In this document: piece after piece, positions 49,545-58,943 of the stretch
Numbering within the stretch: the stretch's first letter is position 1
How the letters are laid out: every line of letters starts with the position of its first letter
Assembly (NCBI GenBank): GCA_019779905.1
Contig: JABAKE010000007.1
Span: 124,001-188,000 of the forward strand
DNA from: Modestobacter lapidis
Lineage (GTDB): Bacteria; Actinomycetota; Actinomycetes; Mycobacteriales; Geodermatophilaceae
Length of the DNA stretch: 64,000 nucleotides
Direction: 5' to 3'
Position numbers and translations under genes: made by a program
The notes under the pieces: model-generated
The model's input: only the letters and a program-made list of their open reading frames with translations
What the model was told of the DNA's origin: nothing
Databases searched by the model: none

Positions 49545-49620
49545 GCCGCTGCGGCCACTCCTCGCGGAGGCCTCCGGCCCCCACTCGTCCTGGACCACGG
49601 CCTCCGGCCGACCGACCGTC
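49491..49620 (+). repeat. Family-2 repeat overlapping the SCP-like gene end
   Basis: Stem GTCACCGC (49493-49500) with GCGGCGAC (49504-49511), one A-C mismatch, then ACCGCGGCCA and TGAGCCG (49542-49548). Further GC-rich short repeats (GCCTCCGGCC, twice) follow to about 49610. Confidence 0.78.
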
Positions 49621-49628
49621 CTCATACG

Positions 49629-49663
49629 ACAGCGCCCCGGCCGCTGGGCGGCCGGGGCGCTGT
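49629..49663 (-). terminator. Hairpin downstream of the OFA antiporter operon
   Basis: A perfect 15-base stem (ACAGCGCCCCGGCCG at 49629-49643 with its complement at 49649-49663) and a 5-base loop, 11 bases after the small-subunit stop on the minus strand. It may also stop rightward transcription from purL. Confidence 0.8.
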
Positions 49664-49674
49664 GGTGGTGCTGG

Positions 49675-49809
49675 TCAGCCGCCGAACAGGGTGCTGGCGG
49701 TGCGGACGGTGTTGAACAGGCCGTAGGCCAGGGGCACGCCCACCAGCAGCCAGGCGAAGGCGATCAGGGCCGTCGGGGTGTGCGTGGCAGGACGCTCGGG
49801 GGTGCTCAT
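49675..49809 (-). CDS. MFS transporter small subunit
   Basis: 44 residues with one membrane helix (ALIAFAWLLVGVPLAYGLF) and a short tail. Such peptides regularly follow OFA-type MFS genes and are described as MFS small subunits. ATG 49807-49809 overlaps the stop of the large transporter (ATGA), so synthesis is coupled. Confidence 0.82.
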   Translation of the reverse strand: MSTPERPATHTPTALIAFAWLLVGVPLAYGLFNTVRTASTLFGG

Positions 49810-51221
49810 CGGGTGGCGCTCCGTTCGGTGCTCGAGGCGGCGGTGGGGACGTCGGTGCCCTTGGGTTCGAACCACTTGCTGTCGACCTGCTTGATCATCA
49901 GGTTGGCGACGAAGCCGACGGCGAGCAGGCCGACCATGATGAACAGCGCCGGCCGGTAGTCGCCGGCGACGAGCTCACCCGGGGTGCCCCGGGAGTCCAG
50001 GACACCGTTGATGATCAGCGGCCCGGCGATGCCCGCCGCGGACCATGCGGTCAGCAGCCGGCCGTGGATCGCGCCGACCTGGAAGGTGCCGAACAGGTCG
50101 CGCAGGTAGGCCGGCGCGGTGGAGAACCCGCCGCCGTAGAAGCTGATGATCAGTGCGGCCAGGATGACGAACAGCCAGGTGGCCGAGCTGCCGACGGTGG
50201 CCAGCAGCACATAGAGCACCAGGCCGACGCCCAGGTAGATCATGTACATCGGCTTGCGGCCGATGTAGTCCGACGTGGTCGACCAGGCGAAACGCCCGCC
50301 CATGTTGAACAGCGAGAGCACGCCGACGAAGCCGGCTGCCGCGGCCGCGGTGACCGCGGAGGTCGAACCGTCACGGAAGAAGTCCTGGATCATCGGGGCG
50401 GCCTGCTCGAGGATCCCGATGCCGGCGGTCACGTTGCAGAACAGGGCGACCCAGAGCAGCCAGAACTGCGGGGTCCTGATCGCGTTGCCGGCCGAGACGT
50501 TCTCGGTGGTGACCAGCGACTTCTGCTTGACCGTCGCCGGGTCGAAGCCGTGCGGGCGCCAGTCGGGAGCCGGCACCCGGACGATGAGGGCGCCGAAGAG
50601 CATGAAGGCCAGGTAGACCAGGCCGAGGGTCACGAACAGCAGGGCGACGGCGCTGCCGGCGGGGACGGTGCCGGCCGTGCCGTCGTAGCCCTCGTCGTAG
50701 AAGTTCATCAGCTGGCGGGAGATCGGGGAGGCGATCAGCGCGCCACCGCCGAAGCCCATGATCGCCATGCCGGTGGCCAGGCCGGGGCGGTCGGGGAACC
50801 ACTTGATCAGCGTGGAGACCGGGGAGATGTAGCCGATGCCCAGCCCGATGCCACCGAGGACGCCGTAGCCGAGGTACACCAGCCACAGCTGGTTGGTGCT
50901 GATGCCCAGCGCCCCGACGAGGAAGCCGGCCGACCACAGGACGGCGGCGGTGAACATCGCGGCGCGCGGGCCGTTGCGGTCGACCCAGGTGCCGAACGCG
51001 GCGGCCGACAGGCCGAGCATCACGATGGCGAGGGAGAAGATGATGCCGATCGCGGTGAGGCTGCTGTCGAAGTGCTGGACCAGAGCGGTCTTGTAGACGC
51101 TGGTGGCGTAGGCCTGGCCGATGCACAGGTGCACGGCCAGGGCTGCCGGCGGGATGAGCCACCGGTTGAAGCCCGGTCGAGCGACGATGCGCTCGCGAGC
51201 CAGGAAGCTGGGTACTGCCAC
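49806..51221 (-). CDS. OFA-family MFS transporter (oxalate/formate antiporter type)
   Basis: 471 residues with 12 predicted membrane helices. GTWVDRNGPRAAMFTA is motif A, GIGLGIGYISPVSTLIKWFPDRPGLATG (split here as GIGLGIGYISPV and KWFPDRPGLATG) is typical of the OFA family, and a central loop contains DWRPHGFDP. GTG 51219-51221 has GGAGG upstream. It may exchange or export formate, oxalate or a similar acid. It is divergent from a formaldehyde dehydrogenase whose pathway makes formate, so formate export is a reasonable guess. Confidence 0.87.
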   Translation of the reverse strand: MAVPSFLARERIVARPGFNRWLIPPAALAVHLCIGQAYATSVYKTALVQHFDSSLTAIGIIFSLAIVMLGLSAAAFGTWVDRNGPRAAMFTAAVLWSAGFLVGALGISTNQLWLVYLGYGVLGGIGLGIGYISPVSTLIKWFPDRPGLATGMAIMGFGGGALIASPISRQLMNFYDEGYDGTAGTVPAGSAVALLFVTLGLVYLAFMLFGALIVRVPAPDWRPHGFDPATVKQKSLVTTENVSAGNAIRTPQFWLLWVALFCNVTAGIGILEQAAPMIQDFFRDGSTSAVTAAAAAGFVGVLSLFNMGGRFAWSTTSDYIGRKPMYMIYLGVGLVLYVLLATVGSSATWLFVILAALIISFYGGGFSTAPAYLRDLFGTFQVGAIHGRLLTAWSAAGIAGPLIINGVLDSRGTPGELVAGDYRPALFIMVGLLAVGFVANLMIKQVDSKWFEPKGTDVPTAASSTERSATR

Positions 51222-51446
51222 GGAATGACCTCCGGGAACGGGAACGACGGCGCCGAGCGGACACAGCCAGGGCATGCCTGTCTCACAGGGCACGAACGGG
51301 TGGGACGGTACGTCCACCTGGGGCGGATGGTGCCCCTGGGGCCGCATTCCGGGGGAGGACGAGATCGGATCGTTGTCTGCGCGGCGCATCTCGGGGTGGG
51401 CTTCCGTGCCGTGCAAGGCCCCCGGACCACGGCGCCGACGGCTCCC

Positions 51447-51452
51447 TAAGCT
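51447..51452 (+). promoter_or_regulatory. Leaderless -10 box of the mycothiol-dependent dehydrogenase
   Basis: TAAGCT lies 6 bases before ATG 51459. No ribosome site is visible, which fits a leaderless transcript. Confidence 0.6.
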
Positions 51453-51458
51453 CACGGC

Positions 51459-52550
51459 ATGCCATACGAGGTGAAGGGCGTCGTCGCCCGCAGCAAGGGT
51501 TCCCCGGTCTCCGTCGAGACGATCATCGTTCCGGACCCCGGTCCGGGCGAGGCGGTCGTGGACGTGCAGGCCTGCGGGGTCTGCCACACCGACCTGCACT
51601 ACCGGGAGGGCGGGATCAACGACGAGTACCCCTTCCTCCTCGGCCACGAGGCCGCCGGGCTCGTCTCGGCCGTGGGCGAGGGCGTCACCAACGTCGCCGT
51701 GGGCGACTACGTGATCCTGAACTGGCGGGCCGTCTGCGGCGAGTGCCGCGCGTGCGCCAAGGGCAAGCCCTGGTACTGCTTCAACACCCACAACGCCACC
51801 CAGAAGATGACCCTGGCCGACGGCACGGAACTCTCCCCGGCGCTGGGCATCGGCGCCTTCGCCGAGAAGACCCTGGTCCACTCCGGCCAGTGCACCAAGG
51901 TCGACCCGGCCGCCAAGCCCACCGCGGCCGGGCTCCTCGGCTGCGGCGTGATGGCCGGTGTCGGCGCCGCCATCAACACCGGTGGGGTGGGACGCGGCGA
52001 CTCGGTCGCCGTCTTCGGCTGCGGTGGTGTCGGTGACGCCGCGATCGCCGGCTCCCGGCTGGCCGGCGCGGGCACGATCATCGCCGTCGACATCGACGAC
52101 AAGAAGCTCGAGTGGGCCAGGGGCATGGGCGCCACCCACACGGTCAACTCCAAGGAGACCGACCCGGTCCGGGCGATCAAGGACCTCACCGGCGGGTTCG
52201 GCGTGGACGTGGCGATCGACGCCGTGGGCCACCCGGCCGTCTACGAGCAGGCCTTCAAGGCCCGTGACCTGGCCGGCACCGTCGTCCTCGTCGGGGTTCC
52301 CAACCCGGCCATGAAGATCGAGCTGCCGCTGATCGACGTCTTCGGGCACGGCGGGGCGCTGAAGTCCTCCTGGTACGGCGACTGCCTGCCCAGCCGCGAC
52401 TTCCCGATGCTCATCGACCTGTACCTGCAGGGCCGCTTCGACCTCGACGCCTTCGTCTCCGAGACCATCGGCATCGACGACGTCGAGTCGGCCTTCGAGA
52501 AGATGCACCACGGCGACGTGCTGCGCTCGGTCGTGGTGTTCGACAAGTGA
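51459..52550 (+). CDS. mscR: S-(hydroxymethyl)mycothiol dehydrogenase
   Basis: A 363-residue zinc alcohol dehydrogenase that oxidises the formaldehyde-mycothiol adduct (and reduces S-nitrosomycothiol) with NAD. Catalytic zinc residues are in [15 protein letters not shown] and LGHEAAG. The structural zinc lobe is [15 protein letters not shown], and the NAD motif is [10 protein letters not shown]. Length and motifs match the mycobacterial enzyme. It is coupled to an MBL-fold gene by a 4-base overlap, as in mycobacteria. It implies that the host makes mycothiol. Confidence 0.93.
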   Translation: MPYEVKGVVARSKGSPVSVETIIVPDPGPGEAVVDVQACGVCHTDLHYREGGINDEYPFLLGHEAAGLVSAVGEGVTNVAVGDYVILNWRAVCGECRACAKGKPWYCFNTHNATQKMTLADGTELSPALGIGAFAEKTLVHSGQCTKVDPAAKPTAAGLLGCGVMAGVGAAINTGGVGRGDSVAVFGCGGVGDAAIAGSRLAGAGTIIAVDIDDKKLEWARGMGATHTVNSKETDPVRAIKDLTGGFGVDVAIDAVGHPAVYEQAFKARDLAGTVVLVGVPNPAMKIELPLIDVFGHGGALKSSWYGDCLPSRDFPMLIDLYLQGRFDLDAFVSETIGIDDVESAFEKMHHGDVLRSVVVFDK

Positions 52551-53170
52551 CGGGCGTGCGCATCGACAAAGCGGTCATCAGCGGGGTCTTCAGCCTCGAC
52601 GGGCAGGACTTCGACGTCGACAACAACGTCTGGCTGGTCGGCGACGACGACGAGGTCCTGGTTGTCGACGCCCCGCACCGGGCGGAGCCGATCATCGAGG
52701 CGATCGGTGGCCGGAAGGTCGCCGGGATCGTGCTGACCCACGGGCACAACGACCACATCACCGCCGCGGTCGCCCTGCGCGAGGCCGTGGACGCGCCGAT
52801 CTGGTTCCACCCGGCCGACCGGATGCTGTGGGACATGGTCTACGGCGAGGTCCACCCGTCCGCGGTTCCGGACGCCGAGATCGCCGACGGCACCCGGTTC
52901 GCGGTGGCCGGCACGACGCTGCAGGCGCTGCACACCCCCGGCCACTCGCCGGGCAGCACCTGCCTACACGCCCCCGACCTGAACACCGTGTTCACCGGCG
53001 ACACCCTGTTCTGCGGGGGCCCGGGCGCCACCGGCCGCTCGTTCAGCGACAAGCCGACCATCCTCAGCTCCATCCGGGGCCGGCTGCTGTCGTTGCACGG
53101 CGACACGGTGGTGCGTACCGGGCACGGCGACGACACCACCATCGCCGCCGAGGTGGGCAACATTGCTTGA
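52547..53170 (+). CDS. MBL-fold hydrolase, partner of mscR
   Basis: 207 residues of the metallo-beta-lactamase fold. [13 protein letters not shown] is the metal motif, HTPGHSPGS and [17 protein letters not shown] are further metal ligands, and RTGHGDDTT is the last His region. By context it may hydrolyse S-formylmycothiol to formate and mycothiol, completing formaldehyde detoxification; that step is inferred. GTG 52547 overlaps the mscR stop. The TGA is followed by a family-2 repeat. Confidence 0.88.
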   Translation: MTGVRIDKAVISGVFSLDGQDFDVDNNVWLVGDDDEVLVVDAPHRAEPIIEAIGGRKVAGIVLTHGHNDHITAAVALREAVDAPIWFHPADRMLWDMVYGEVHPSAVPDAEIADGTRFAVAGTTLQALHTPGHSPGSTCLHAPDLNTVFTGDTLFCGGPGATGRSFSDKPTILSSIRGRLLSLHGDTVVRTGHGDDTTIAAEVGNIA

Positions 53171-53287
53171 CCGTCACCCTCGCGGGCGACACCGCGGCCC
53201 GGTGCCACGACAGCCGAGCTGAGCCGCTGCCAGCAGTGACGGCGGGATCCTCCGGGCCCGCGCCGTCCCGGCTGAGGTCGCAAGCGG
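53171..53287 (+). repeat. Family-2 repeat after the mscR operon
   Basis: Directly after the TGA: stem GTCACCC (53173-53179) with GGGCGAC (53184-53190), then ACCGCGGCC and TGAGCCG (53220-53226). Compared with the SCP copy (CCGC/GCGG) the stem has changed to CCC/GGG on both arms. Confidence 0.75.
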
Positions 53288-53327
53288 CCGTCCCGCCCGG
53301 GTGAGCGGAACCACCCGGGCGGGACGG
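53288..53327 (+). terminator. Strong hairpin upstream of purF
   Basis: A perfect 16-base stem (CCGTCCCGCCCGGGTG at 53288-53303 with its complement at 53312-53327) and an 8-base loop. It probably ends the mscR operon and isolates the purF promoter, 21 bases further on. Confidence 0.8.
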
Positions 53328-53347
53328 TCGGCAACCCCCATCCCCGG

Positions 53348-53353
53348 TACGCT
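53348..53353 (+). promoter_or_regulatory. Leaderless -10 box of purF
   Basis: TACGCT lies 6 bases before GTG 53360. Confidence 0.55.
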
Positions 53354-53359
53354 CGATGG

Positions 53360-54925
53360 GTGCCTCGCGGTGATGGACGGCTGACGCACGACCTCGACCC
53401 CTCTGAACCCGGCCCCCAGGACGCCTGCGGCGTCTTCGGCGTCTGGGCGCCGGGTGAAGAGGTCGCCAAGCTCAGCTACTTCGGCCTGTACGCCCTCCAG
53501 CACCGCGGGCAGGAGGCGGCCGGCATCGCGGTGTCCGACGGCTCGTCCGTCGTGGTCTTCAAGGATCTCGGCCTGGTCAGCCAGGTGTTCGACGAACCGA
53601 CCCTGGGCAGCCTGCGCGGCCACATCGCCGTCGGGCACACCCGGTACTCGACCACCGGCGCCTCCACCTGGGAGAACGCCCAGCCCACGTTCCGCACCAC
53701 GGACGCCGGCACCAGCCTGGCGCTGTGCCACAACGGCAACCTGGTGAACACCGCGGAGCTGGCCAGGGCCGCCGCCGACGAGGGCATCGCCGGGGCGTTC
53801 ACCTCGACCACCGACTCCGACCTGATCACCTCCCTGATCGGCGCCCGCCAGGACCTCTCGGTCGAGGGCGCCGCGATGGAGGTGCTGCCCATGCTCCGCG
53901 GCGCCTTCAGCCTCACGTTCATGGACGAGAACACCCTCTACGCCGCCCGCGACCCGCAGGGCGTGCGCCCGCTGGTGCTCGGCCGGCTGGAGCGGGGCTG
54001 GGTCATCGCCTCCGAGACGGCGGCCCTGGACATCTGCGGCGCGTCGTTCGTCCGCGAGGTCGAGCCCGGCGAGCTGATCGCCATCGACGAGAACGGGCTG
54101 CGCTCGCAGCACTTCGCCCCGGCGGCACCCAAGGGCTGCGTCTTCGAGTACGTGTACCTGGCCCGCCCGGACACCACCATCTCCGGCCGCGGCGTGCACG
54201 CCGCCCGGGTCGAGATCGGCCGCCGGCTGGCCAGGGAGCACCCGGCCGACGCCGACCTGGTCATCCCGGTGCCCGAGTCCGGAACACCGGCCGCCGTGGG
54301 CTACGCGGAGGCCTCGGGCATCCCCTACGGGCTGGGCCTGGTCAAGAACTCCTACGTGGGCCGCACCTTCATCCAACCCTCGCAGACCATCCGCCAGCTG
54401 GGCATCCGGCTGAAGCTGAACCCGCTGCGCGACGTCATCCGCGGCAAGCGGCTCGTCGTCGTCGACGACTCGATCGTCCGCGGCAACACCCAGCGCGCGC
54501 TGATCCGGATGCTGCGGGAGGCGGGCGCGGTCGAGGTGCACGTGCGGATCTCCTCGCCGCCGGTGAAATGGCCGTGCTTCTACGGCATCGACTTCGCCAG
54601 CCGCGCCGAGCTGGTCGCCAACGGCCTGGACGTCGACGGGATCCGCGCCTCGATCAACGCCGACTCGCTGGGCTACGTCTCCGAGCAGGCCCTGATCGCG
54701 GCCACCGAGCAGCCGGCCAACCGGCTGTGCACCGCCTGCTTCACCGGCGAGTACCCCATTCCGCTGGGCGAGCCGGAGCTGCTGGGCAAGCACGTGCTGG
54801 ACGGGATCGGCCGGCGGGCGATGTCCGACGCCGACGCCGCCCGGTCGGTGAGCGGGTGGACCGGTCAGCAGGCCGGCAGCCCGGCCCGGGCCGGCGGCGC
54901 CGACGACGCCCTCACCCGGCCGTGA
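53360..54925 (+). CDS. purF: Amidophosphoribosyltransferase
   Basis: 521 residues. It makes phosphoribosylamine from PRPP and glutamine, the first committed purine step. The nucleophile Cys is in DACGVFGVW (about residue 23), after a propeptide-like leader. Further features are LQHRGQEAAGIAV, GHTRYSTTG and the PRPP loop VVVDDSIVRGNTQ. CTACFTGEYP suggests the Fe-S-containing type. The GTG start fits a leaderless promoter. It overlaps purM by 4 bases. Confidence 0.97.
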   Translation: MPRGDGRLTHDLDPSEPGPQDACGVFGVWAPGEEVAKLSYFGLYALQHRGQEAAGIAVSDGSSVVVFKDLGLVSQVFDEPTLGSLRGHIAVGHTRYSTTGASTWENAQPTFRTTDAGTSLALCHNGNLVNTAELARAAADEGIAGAFTSTTDSDLITSLIGARQDLSVEGAAMEVLPMLRGAFSLTFMDENTLYAARDPQGVRPLVLGRLERGWVIASETAALDICGASFVREVEPGELIAIDENGLRSQHFAPAAPKGCVFEYVYLARPDTTISGRGVHAARVEIGRRLAREHPADADLVIPVPESGTPAAVGYAEASGIPYGLGLVKNSYVGRTFIQPSQTIRQLGIRLKLNPLRDVIRGKRLVVVDDSIVRGNTQRALIRMLREAGAVEVHVRISSPPVKWPCFYGIDFASRAELVANGLDVDGIRASINADSLGYVSEQALIAATEQPANRLCTACFTGEYPIPLGEPELLGKHVLDGIGRRAMSDADAARSVSGWTGQQAGSPARAGGADDALTRP

Positions 54926-56025
54926 CCGGCTCGTCGTCCGGCGGTGACCAGCACCCCGCAGGCCGGGGGGAGCTGACCTACGCCGCCTCCGGGGTCGACA
55001 TCGACGCCGGCGAGCGGGCGGTCACGCTGATGCGCTCGGCGGTGGAGCGGACCAACCGGCCCGAGGTGGTCGGCGGGCTCGGCGGCTTCGCCGGGCTGTT
55101 CGCGCTGGACACCGTCAAGTACCGCCGCCCGTTGCTGGCGTCGTCGACCGACGGCGTCGGCACCAAGATCGCGCTGGCCCGGATGCTCGACCGGCACGAC
55201 ACCGTGGGCATCGACCTGGTCGCCATGGTCGTCGACGACCTCGTCGCCTGCGGCGCGGAGCCGCTGTTCCTGCAGGACTACGTCGCCTGCGGCCGGGTGG
55301 TGCCCGAGCGGATCGCCGCCATCGTCACCGGCATCGCCGCCGGGTGCAGCGAGGCGGGCGCGGCGCTGGTGGGCGGCGAGACCGCCGAGCACGGCGACCT
55401 GATGGACGCAGACGAGTACGACCTGGCCGCCACGGCGGTCGGGGTCGTCGAAGCCGACGCCGTGCTGGGGCCGGAGCGGGTGCAGCCGGGCGACGCGGTG
55501 ATCGCGATGGCGTCCTCCGGGCTGCACTCCAACGGCTACTCGCTGGTCCGCCGGGTCGTGGCGCGGGCCGGCCTGGACCTCACCGCCACCCCGGCCGGGC
55601 TGCACCGGTCGCTGGGGGAGGAGCTCCTCGAGCCGACCCGGATCTACGCGCTGTCCTGCCTGGCCCTCGTCGCCGAGCTCGGGGTGGAGCAGGTGCACGC
55701 CTTCGCGCACATCACCGGCGGCGGGCTCGCCGGCAACACCGCCCGCGTCGTTCCGGAGGGGCTGACCGCGGTGCTCGACCGCAGTACGTGGGAGCTGCCC
55801 CCGGTGGTCGGGCTGCTGGAGCAGCACGGGGTGCCCCGGGTGGAGTCCGAGCGGGCGTTCAACTGCGGCGTGGGCATGGTGGCCGCCGTCTCACCCGCGG
55901 TCGCCGGCCGCGCCGTGGCGCTGCTCAGCGCCCGCGGCATCCCGGCGTGGGTGGCCGGCACGGTCGACCGCACGCCCGACGGCGGGCAGACCGGCGCGCA
56001 CCTGGTGGGCTCCTACCGCCGTTGA
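54922..56025 (+). CDS. purM: AIR synthetase
   Basis: 367 residues. It closes the imidazole ring, FGAM to AIR, with ATP. The motifs YAASGVDIDAGERAV, STDGVGTKIALA, VGGETAEH, ASSGLHSNGYSLVRR and HITGGGLAGN are standard. GTG 54922 overlaps the purF stop. The TGA is followed immediately by a family-1 repeat. Confidence 0.97.
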   Translation: MTGSSSGGDQHPAGRGELTYAASGVDIDAGERAVTLMRSAVERTNRPEVVGGLGGFAGLFALDTVKYRRPLLASSTDGVGTKIALARMLDRHDTVGIDLVAMVVDDLVACGAEPLFLQDYVACGRVVPERIAAIVTGIAAGCSEAGAALVGGETAEHGDLMDADEYDLAATAVGVVEADAVLGPERVQPGDAVIAMASSGLHSNGYSLVRRVVARAGLDLTATPAGLHRSLGEELLEPTRIYALSCLALVAELGVEQVHAFAHITGGGLAGNTARVVPEGLTAVLDRSTWELPPVVGLLEQHGVPRVESERAFNCGVGMVAAVSPAVAGRAVALLSARGIPAWVAGTVDRTPDGGQTGAHLVGSYRR

Positions 56026-56083
56026 AAAAGGACCTCGTCCTCCTCATGCCTCGCAAGCTCGGCACGAGCCTCGGGACGAGGCC
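56026..56083 (+). repeat. Family-1 hairpin repeat after purM
   Basis: AAAAAGGACC follows the TGA. The basal arm CCTCGTCC (56033-56040) faces GGACGAGG (56074-56081), another fully compensated variant of the family-1 stem. The core is TCGCAAGCTCGG. Confidence 0.82.
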
Positions 56084-56150
56084 ATCGTGGCTCAGGGTGA
56101 GCCTCTGGACGGGGCCGCTGGGAGCGGGGCCAGCTGGGGCCGGGGCGCGC

Positions 56151-56190
56151 GACGACACCGCCGCCCCCGGGTGGGAGCGGCGGTGTCGTC
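56151..56190. terminator. Hairpin between purM and the DUF3073 gene
   Basis: A perfect 14-base stem (GACGACACCGCCGC at 56151-56164 with its complement at 56177-56190) and a 12-base loop in the convergent gap. Confidence 0.75.
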
Positions 56191-56215
56191 AAACTGGGCC
56201 GGAGAACTCAGCGGG

Positions 56216-56431
56216 TCAACGACTGGCAGCCCAGTCGTCGTCCGCGTCGTCGTCCGGCGCCCATCGATCGTCGATCGCGTCGTCGTCGTCGCTGGTGCCC
56301 CCGCGAGCGGGGAACGACGATGGCTGACCAGCGAGCTCACGCTGCAGAGCCGTGAGGTCGGTGTTGGGTGAGCTGTACTTGAGCTCACGGGCCACGCGTG
56401 TCTGCTTGGCCTTCGCTCGGCCGCGCCCCAT
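56216..56431 (-). CDS. DUF3073 protein
   Basis: 71 residues. The basic N-terminus MGRGRAKAKQTRVARELKYS is the hallmark of this actinobacterial family, and the C-terminus is very acidic (repeated Asp). Its place beside purM is conserved in mycobacteria. GAGGGGG lies upstream of the ATG at 56429-56431. The function is unknown; the charge pattern suggests nucleic-acid or protein binding. Confidence 0.9.
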   Translation of the reverse strand: MGRGRAKAKQTRVARELKYSSPNTDLTALQRELAGQPSSFPARGGTSDDDDAIDDRWAPDDDADDDWAASR

Positions 56432-56662
56432 CGGCTCGACCCCCTCGGTGACCGGGAAGGGGCGCCCAGCTCCGGGCTGGACGGCCCGTGCGGCGACCCC
56501 GACTGAGTGACTGTGTCCTGGGGCGAGCTTACGACACGTATCGGTCACGAGCACGCGTCCCTGCGCGCGGCCCCCCATCCGGAGGGCCCAGCGGCCCTGT
56601 CCGTGACCGGAGTCTCATCCGATCGGCCGTCGAGGGGCCCGCGATCCGGCCTCCGGGACCGG

Positions 56663-57727
56663 TCAGCGGGGGAGGCGGATCGTCGCCAGCCGGCCGACCG
56701 AGGCCATCCGCTCCTCGGCGAGCCGATCGGCGGCCACGGCGGGGGACACCCCCGCTGCGGCGGCGGCATCGAAGACCCGCAGCGCCACGTCGAAGATCGT
56801 GGTCGCCTTGGCCTCGGCCCTGGCGAAGGAGAACCCGTGCCGCTCGTCCTCGACCTGGATCACGCCACCGGCGTTCACCAGGTAGTCGGGGGCGTAGAGG
56901 ATCCCGCGGTCGGCGAGCAGACCCGCCGTGCCCTCGTGGACCAGCTGGTTGTTCGCGCCGCCGCAGACGATCTCGGCGGGCAGGGCGGCCACCGTCTCGT
57001 CGTCCAGGGCGCCGCCCAGTGCGCAGGGCGCGTAGACGTCGTGCGGCGTCCGGACGAGGGCCGCGGTGTCCGCGACGGCGGTGACCTGCGGGTGCCGGGA
57101 GCGGACCCGTTGCACGGCCGCGGGGTCGACGTCGGTCACCGCGACCGTGGCGCCGTCGGCCACCAGCCGGTCGACCAGCCAGCTGCCGACCTTGCCCACC
57201 CCGGCCACGGCGACGGTCCGCCCGGCCAGCGTGGGGCCGCCCCAGCGGTGCTGGGCAGCGGCCCGCATGCCCTGGAAGACGCCGAACGCAGTCAGCACCG
57301 AGGAGTCGCCGCAGCCGCCGAAGGCCTCCGACCGGCCGTGCGCGAAGCGGGTTTCCCGGGCTACGACGTCCAGGTCGGCGTTGTACGTGCCGACGTCGCA
57401 GGCGGTGAGGTACCGGCCACCGAGGGCCTCCACGAAACGCCCGTAGGCGCGCAGCAGCGCCTCGGTCTTGTCCCGTCTCGGGTCGCCGATGATCACCGCC
57501 TTGCCGCCGCCGAGGTCGAGCCCGGCGAGGCTGTTCTTGTAGGCCATCGCCCTGGACAGCGCCAGCGCGTCGGTAACGGCGGCCTCCTCCGAGGCGTAGG
57601 GGAAGAACCGCGTGCCGCCGAGGGCCGGGCCGAGCGCGGTCGAGTAGATAGCGATCACCGCCCGCAGACCGGAGGCCTCGTCGGAGCAGAAGACGACCTG
57701 TTCGTGCCCGGAGCCCATCACGTCCAC
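56663..57727 (-). CDS. vdh: Leucine/valine (branched-chain) dehydrogenase
   Basis: 354 residues of the Glu/Leu/Phe/Val dehydrogenase family. It deaminates branched-chain amino acids to keto acids with NAD, which can feed branched fatty acids. The catalytic lysine region is [17 protein letters not shown], the dimer/nucleotide part [14 protein letters not shown], and [16 protein letters not shown] follows. Valine and leucine enzymes are not separable by eye. The GTG start at 57725-57727 lies 6 bases after TAGGCT (minus strand), so the mRNA may be leaderless. A 9-base palindrome covers that -10. Confidence 0.9.
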   Translation of the reverse strand: MDVMGSGHEQVVFCSDEASGLRAVIAIYSTALGPALGGTRFFPYASEEAAVTDALALSRAMAYKNSLAGLDLGGGKAVIIGDPRRDKTEALLRAYGRFVEALGGRYLTACDVGTYNADLDVVARETRFAHGRSEAFGGCGDSSVLTAFGVFQGMRAAAQHRWGGPTLAGRTVAVAGVGKVGSWLVDRLVADGATVAVTDVDPAAVQRVRSRHPQVTAVADTAALVRTPHDVYAPCALGGALDDETVAALPAEIVCGGANNQLVHEGTAGLLADRGILYAPDYLVNAGGVIQVEDERHGFSFARAEAKATTIFDVALRVFDAAAAAGVSPAVAADRLAEERMASVGRLATIRLPR

Positions 57728-57753
57728 GGGAGGAGCCTAGGTGCGCTCCTCCC
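57728..57753. promoter_or_regulatory. Palindrome over the vdh -10 box
   Basis: GGGAGGAGC (57728-57736) and GCTCCTCCC (57745-57753) form a perfect 9-base inverted repeat with an 8-base centre. The minus-strand -10 TAGGCT (57734-57739) lies across the inner end of one arm. A repressor bound here would block the promoter directly. No candidate regulator is adjacent. Confidence 0.5.
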
Positions 57754-57968
57754 GTTCGGTCGTCCACACCGGCGGCACCGGCACCGGGAACGCGGGTTGC
57801 GGCGAGGAGGTCCCTGGTCCCTGAGCCGGGGCGGGCGGGCATGATCAGGGCCGACGTACATGCCGGGCGGGAGCCGGTGCCGCACACTCCGTCCGGGGCC
57901 CGGGACCACGGTCGCCGGGCGGACCACCGGGCGCGGCGCCGGTCGCCGACACAGGAGGACACGCAACG

Positions 57969-58943
57969 ATGGCTGGACCCAAGCGGCTGCTCGCACTCGC
58001 ACTGGCGGCGCCCCTGCTCCTCTCCGCCTGCTCCGGCGGCGACGGCGGTGGCGGCGGTGGCGGTACCGGCGACGATCTGGCCGGCGACCTCAGTTTCGCC
58101 GTGGTCACCCACGGTTCGGCCGGCGACGCCTTCTGGGACGTGGTCAAGAACGGCGCCCAGGCCGCCGGCGAGGATCTCGGGATCGACGTCGACTACCAGA
58201 GCGACGGCGACCCGCAGCGCCAGTCGCAGCTGATCGACGCCGCGATCAACGAGCAGGTCGACGGGCTCGTCGTCTCGATGGCCAACCCCGACGCGGTGCA
58301 GGACTCGATCGAGACGGCCGTGGCGGCCGGGATCCCGGTGGTCACCATCAACTCCGGCGCGGAGCGGTCGGCGGAGTTCGGGGCGATCGGGCACGTCGGG
58401 CAGGACGAGGTCATCGCCGGGCGCGGGGCCGGGCAGCGGCTGGCCGCCGACGGCGCCACGAACGTGCTCTGCGTCGTCCACGAGGCGGGCAACATCGGGC
58501 TCGAGCAGCGGTGCGAGGGCGCATCCCAGGGCCTGGGCACCCCCGTGCAGCTCGTGCAGGTGGACATCAACGACCTGCAGGCCGCCCAGTCGACGATCAC
58601 CTCCCAGCTGCAGGGCGACTCGCAGGTCGACGCCGTCCTCACGCTGAACTCCGCGGTCGCCTCGGTCGCCGCCGCGGCGGTCTCCGACGCCGGCTCCGAT
58701 GCCGAGGTCGCCACGTTCGACCTGAACAGTGACGTGATCGCCGGCATCCAGGACGGCACCATCTCCTTCGCGGTGGACCAGCAGCAGTACGAGCAGGGCT
58801 ACCTGCCGATCGTCATGCTCAAGCTGTACGTCGAGAACCTGAACACCGTCGGTGGCGGGCAGCCGGTGCTGACCGGCCCGGGGATCGTGGACAGCTCGAA
58901 CGTCGACGAGATCGCCGACCTGTCCTCGGCCGGTACCCGCTGA
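57969..58943 (+). CDS. Sugar ABC transporter substrate-binding lipoprotein
   Basis: 324 residues. The signal peptide ends in a lipobox (LLLSAC) followed by a Gly-rich linker. The mature part is a periplasmic-binding type 1 fold (VVTHGSAGDAFWDVVKNGAQ, NEQVDGLVVSMANPDAVQ, GIPVVTINSG, FAVDQQQYEQGYLPIVML). It is similar to ribose/fructose-type binding proteins. AGGAGG precedes the ATG. It is the first gene of a three-gene import operon; the sugar is unknown. Confidence 0.9.
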   Translation: MAGPKRLLALALAAPLLLSACSGGDGGGGGGGTGDDLAGDLSFAVVTHGSAGDAFWDVVKNGAQAAGEDLGIDVDYQSDGDPQRQSQLIDAAINEQVDGLVVSMANPDAVQDSIETAVAAGIPVVTINSGAERSAEFGAIGHVGQDEVIAGRGAGQRLAADGATNVLCVVHEAGNIGLEQRCEGASQGLGTPVQLVQVDINDLQAAQSTITSQLQGDSQVDAVLTLNSAVASVAAAAVSDAGSDAEVATFDLNSDVIAGIQDGTISFAVDQQQYEQGYLPIVMLKLYVENLNTVGGGQPVLTGPGIVDSSNVDEIADLSSAGTR

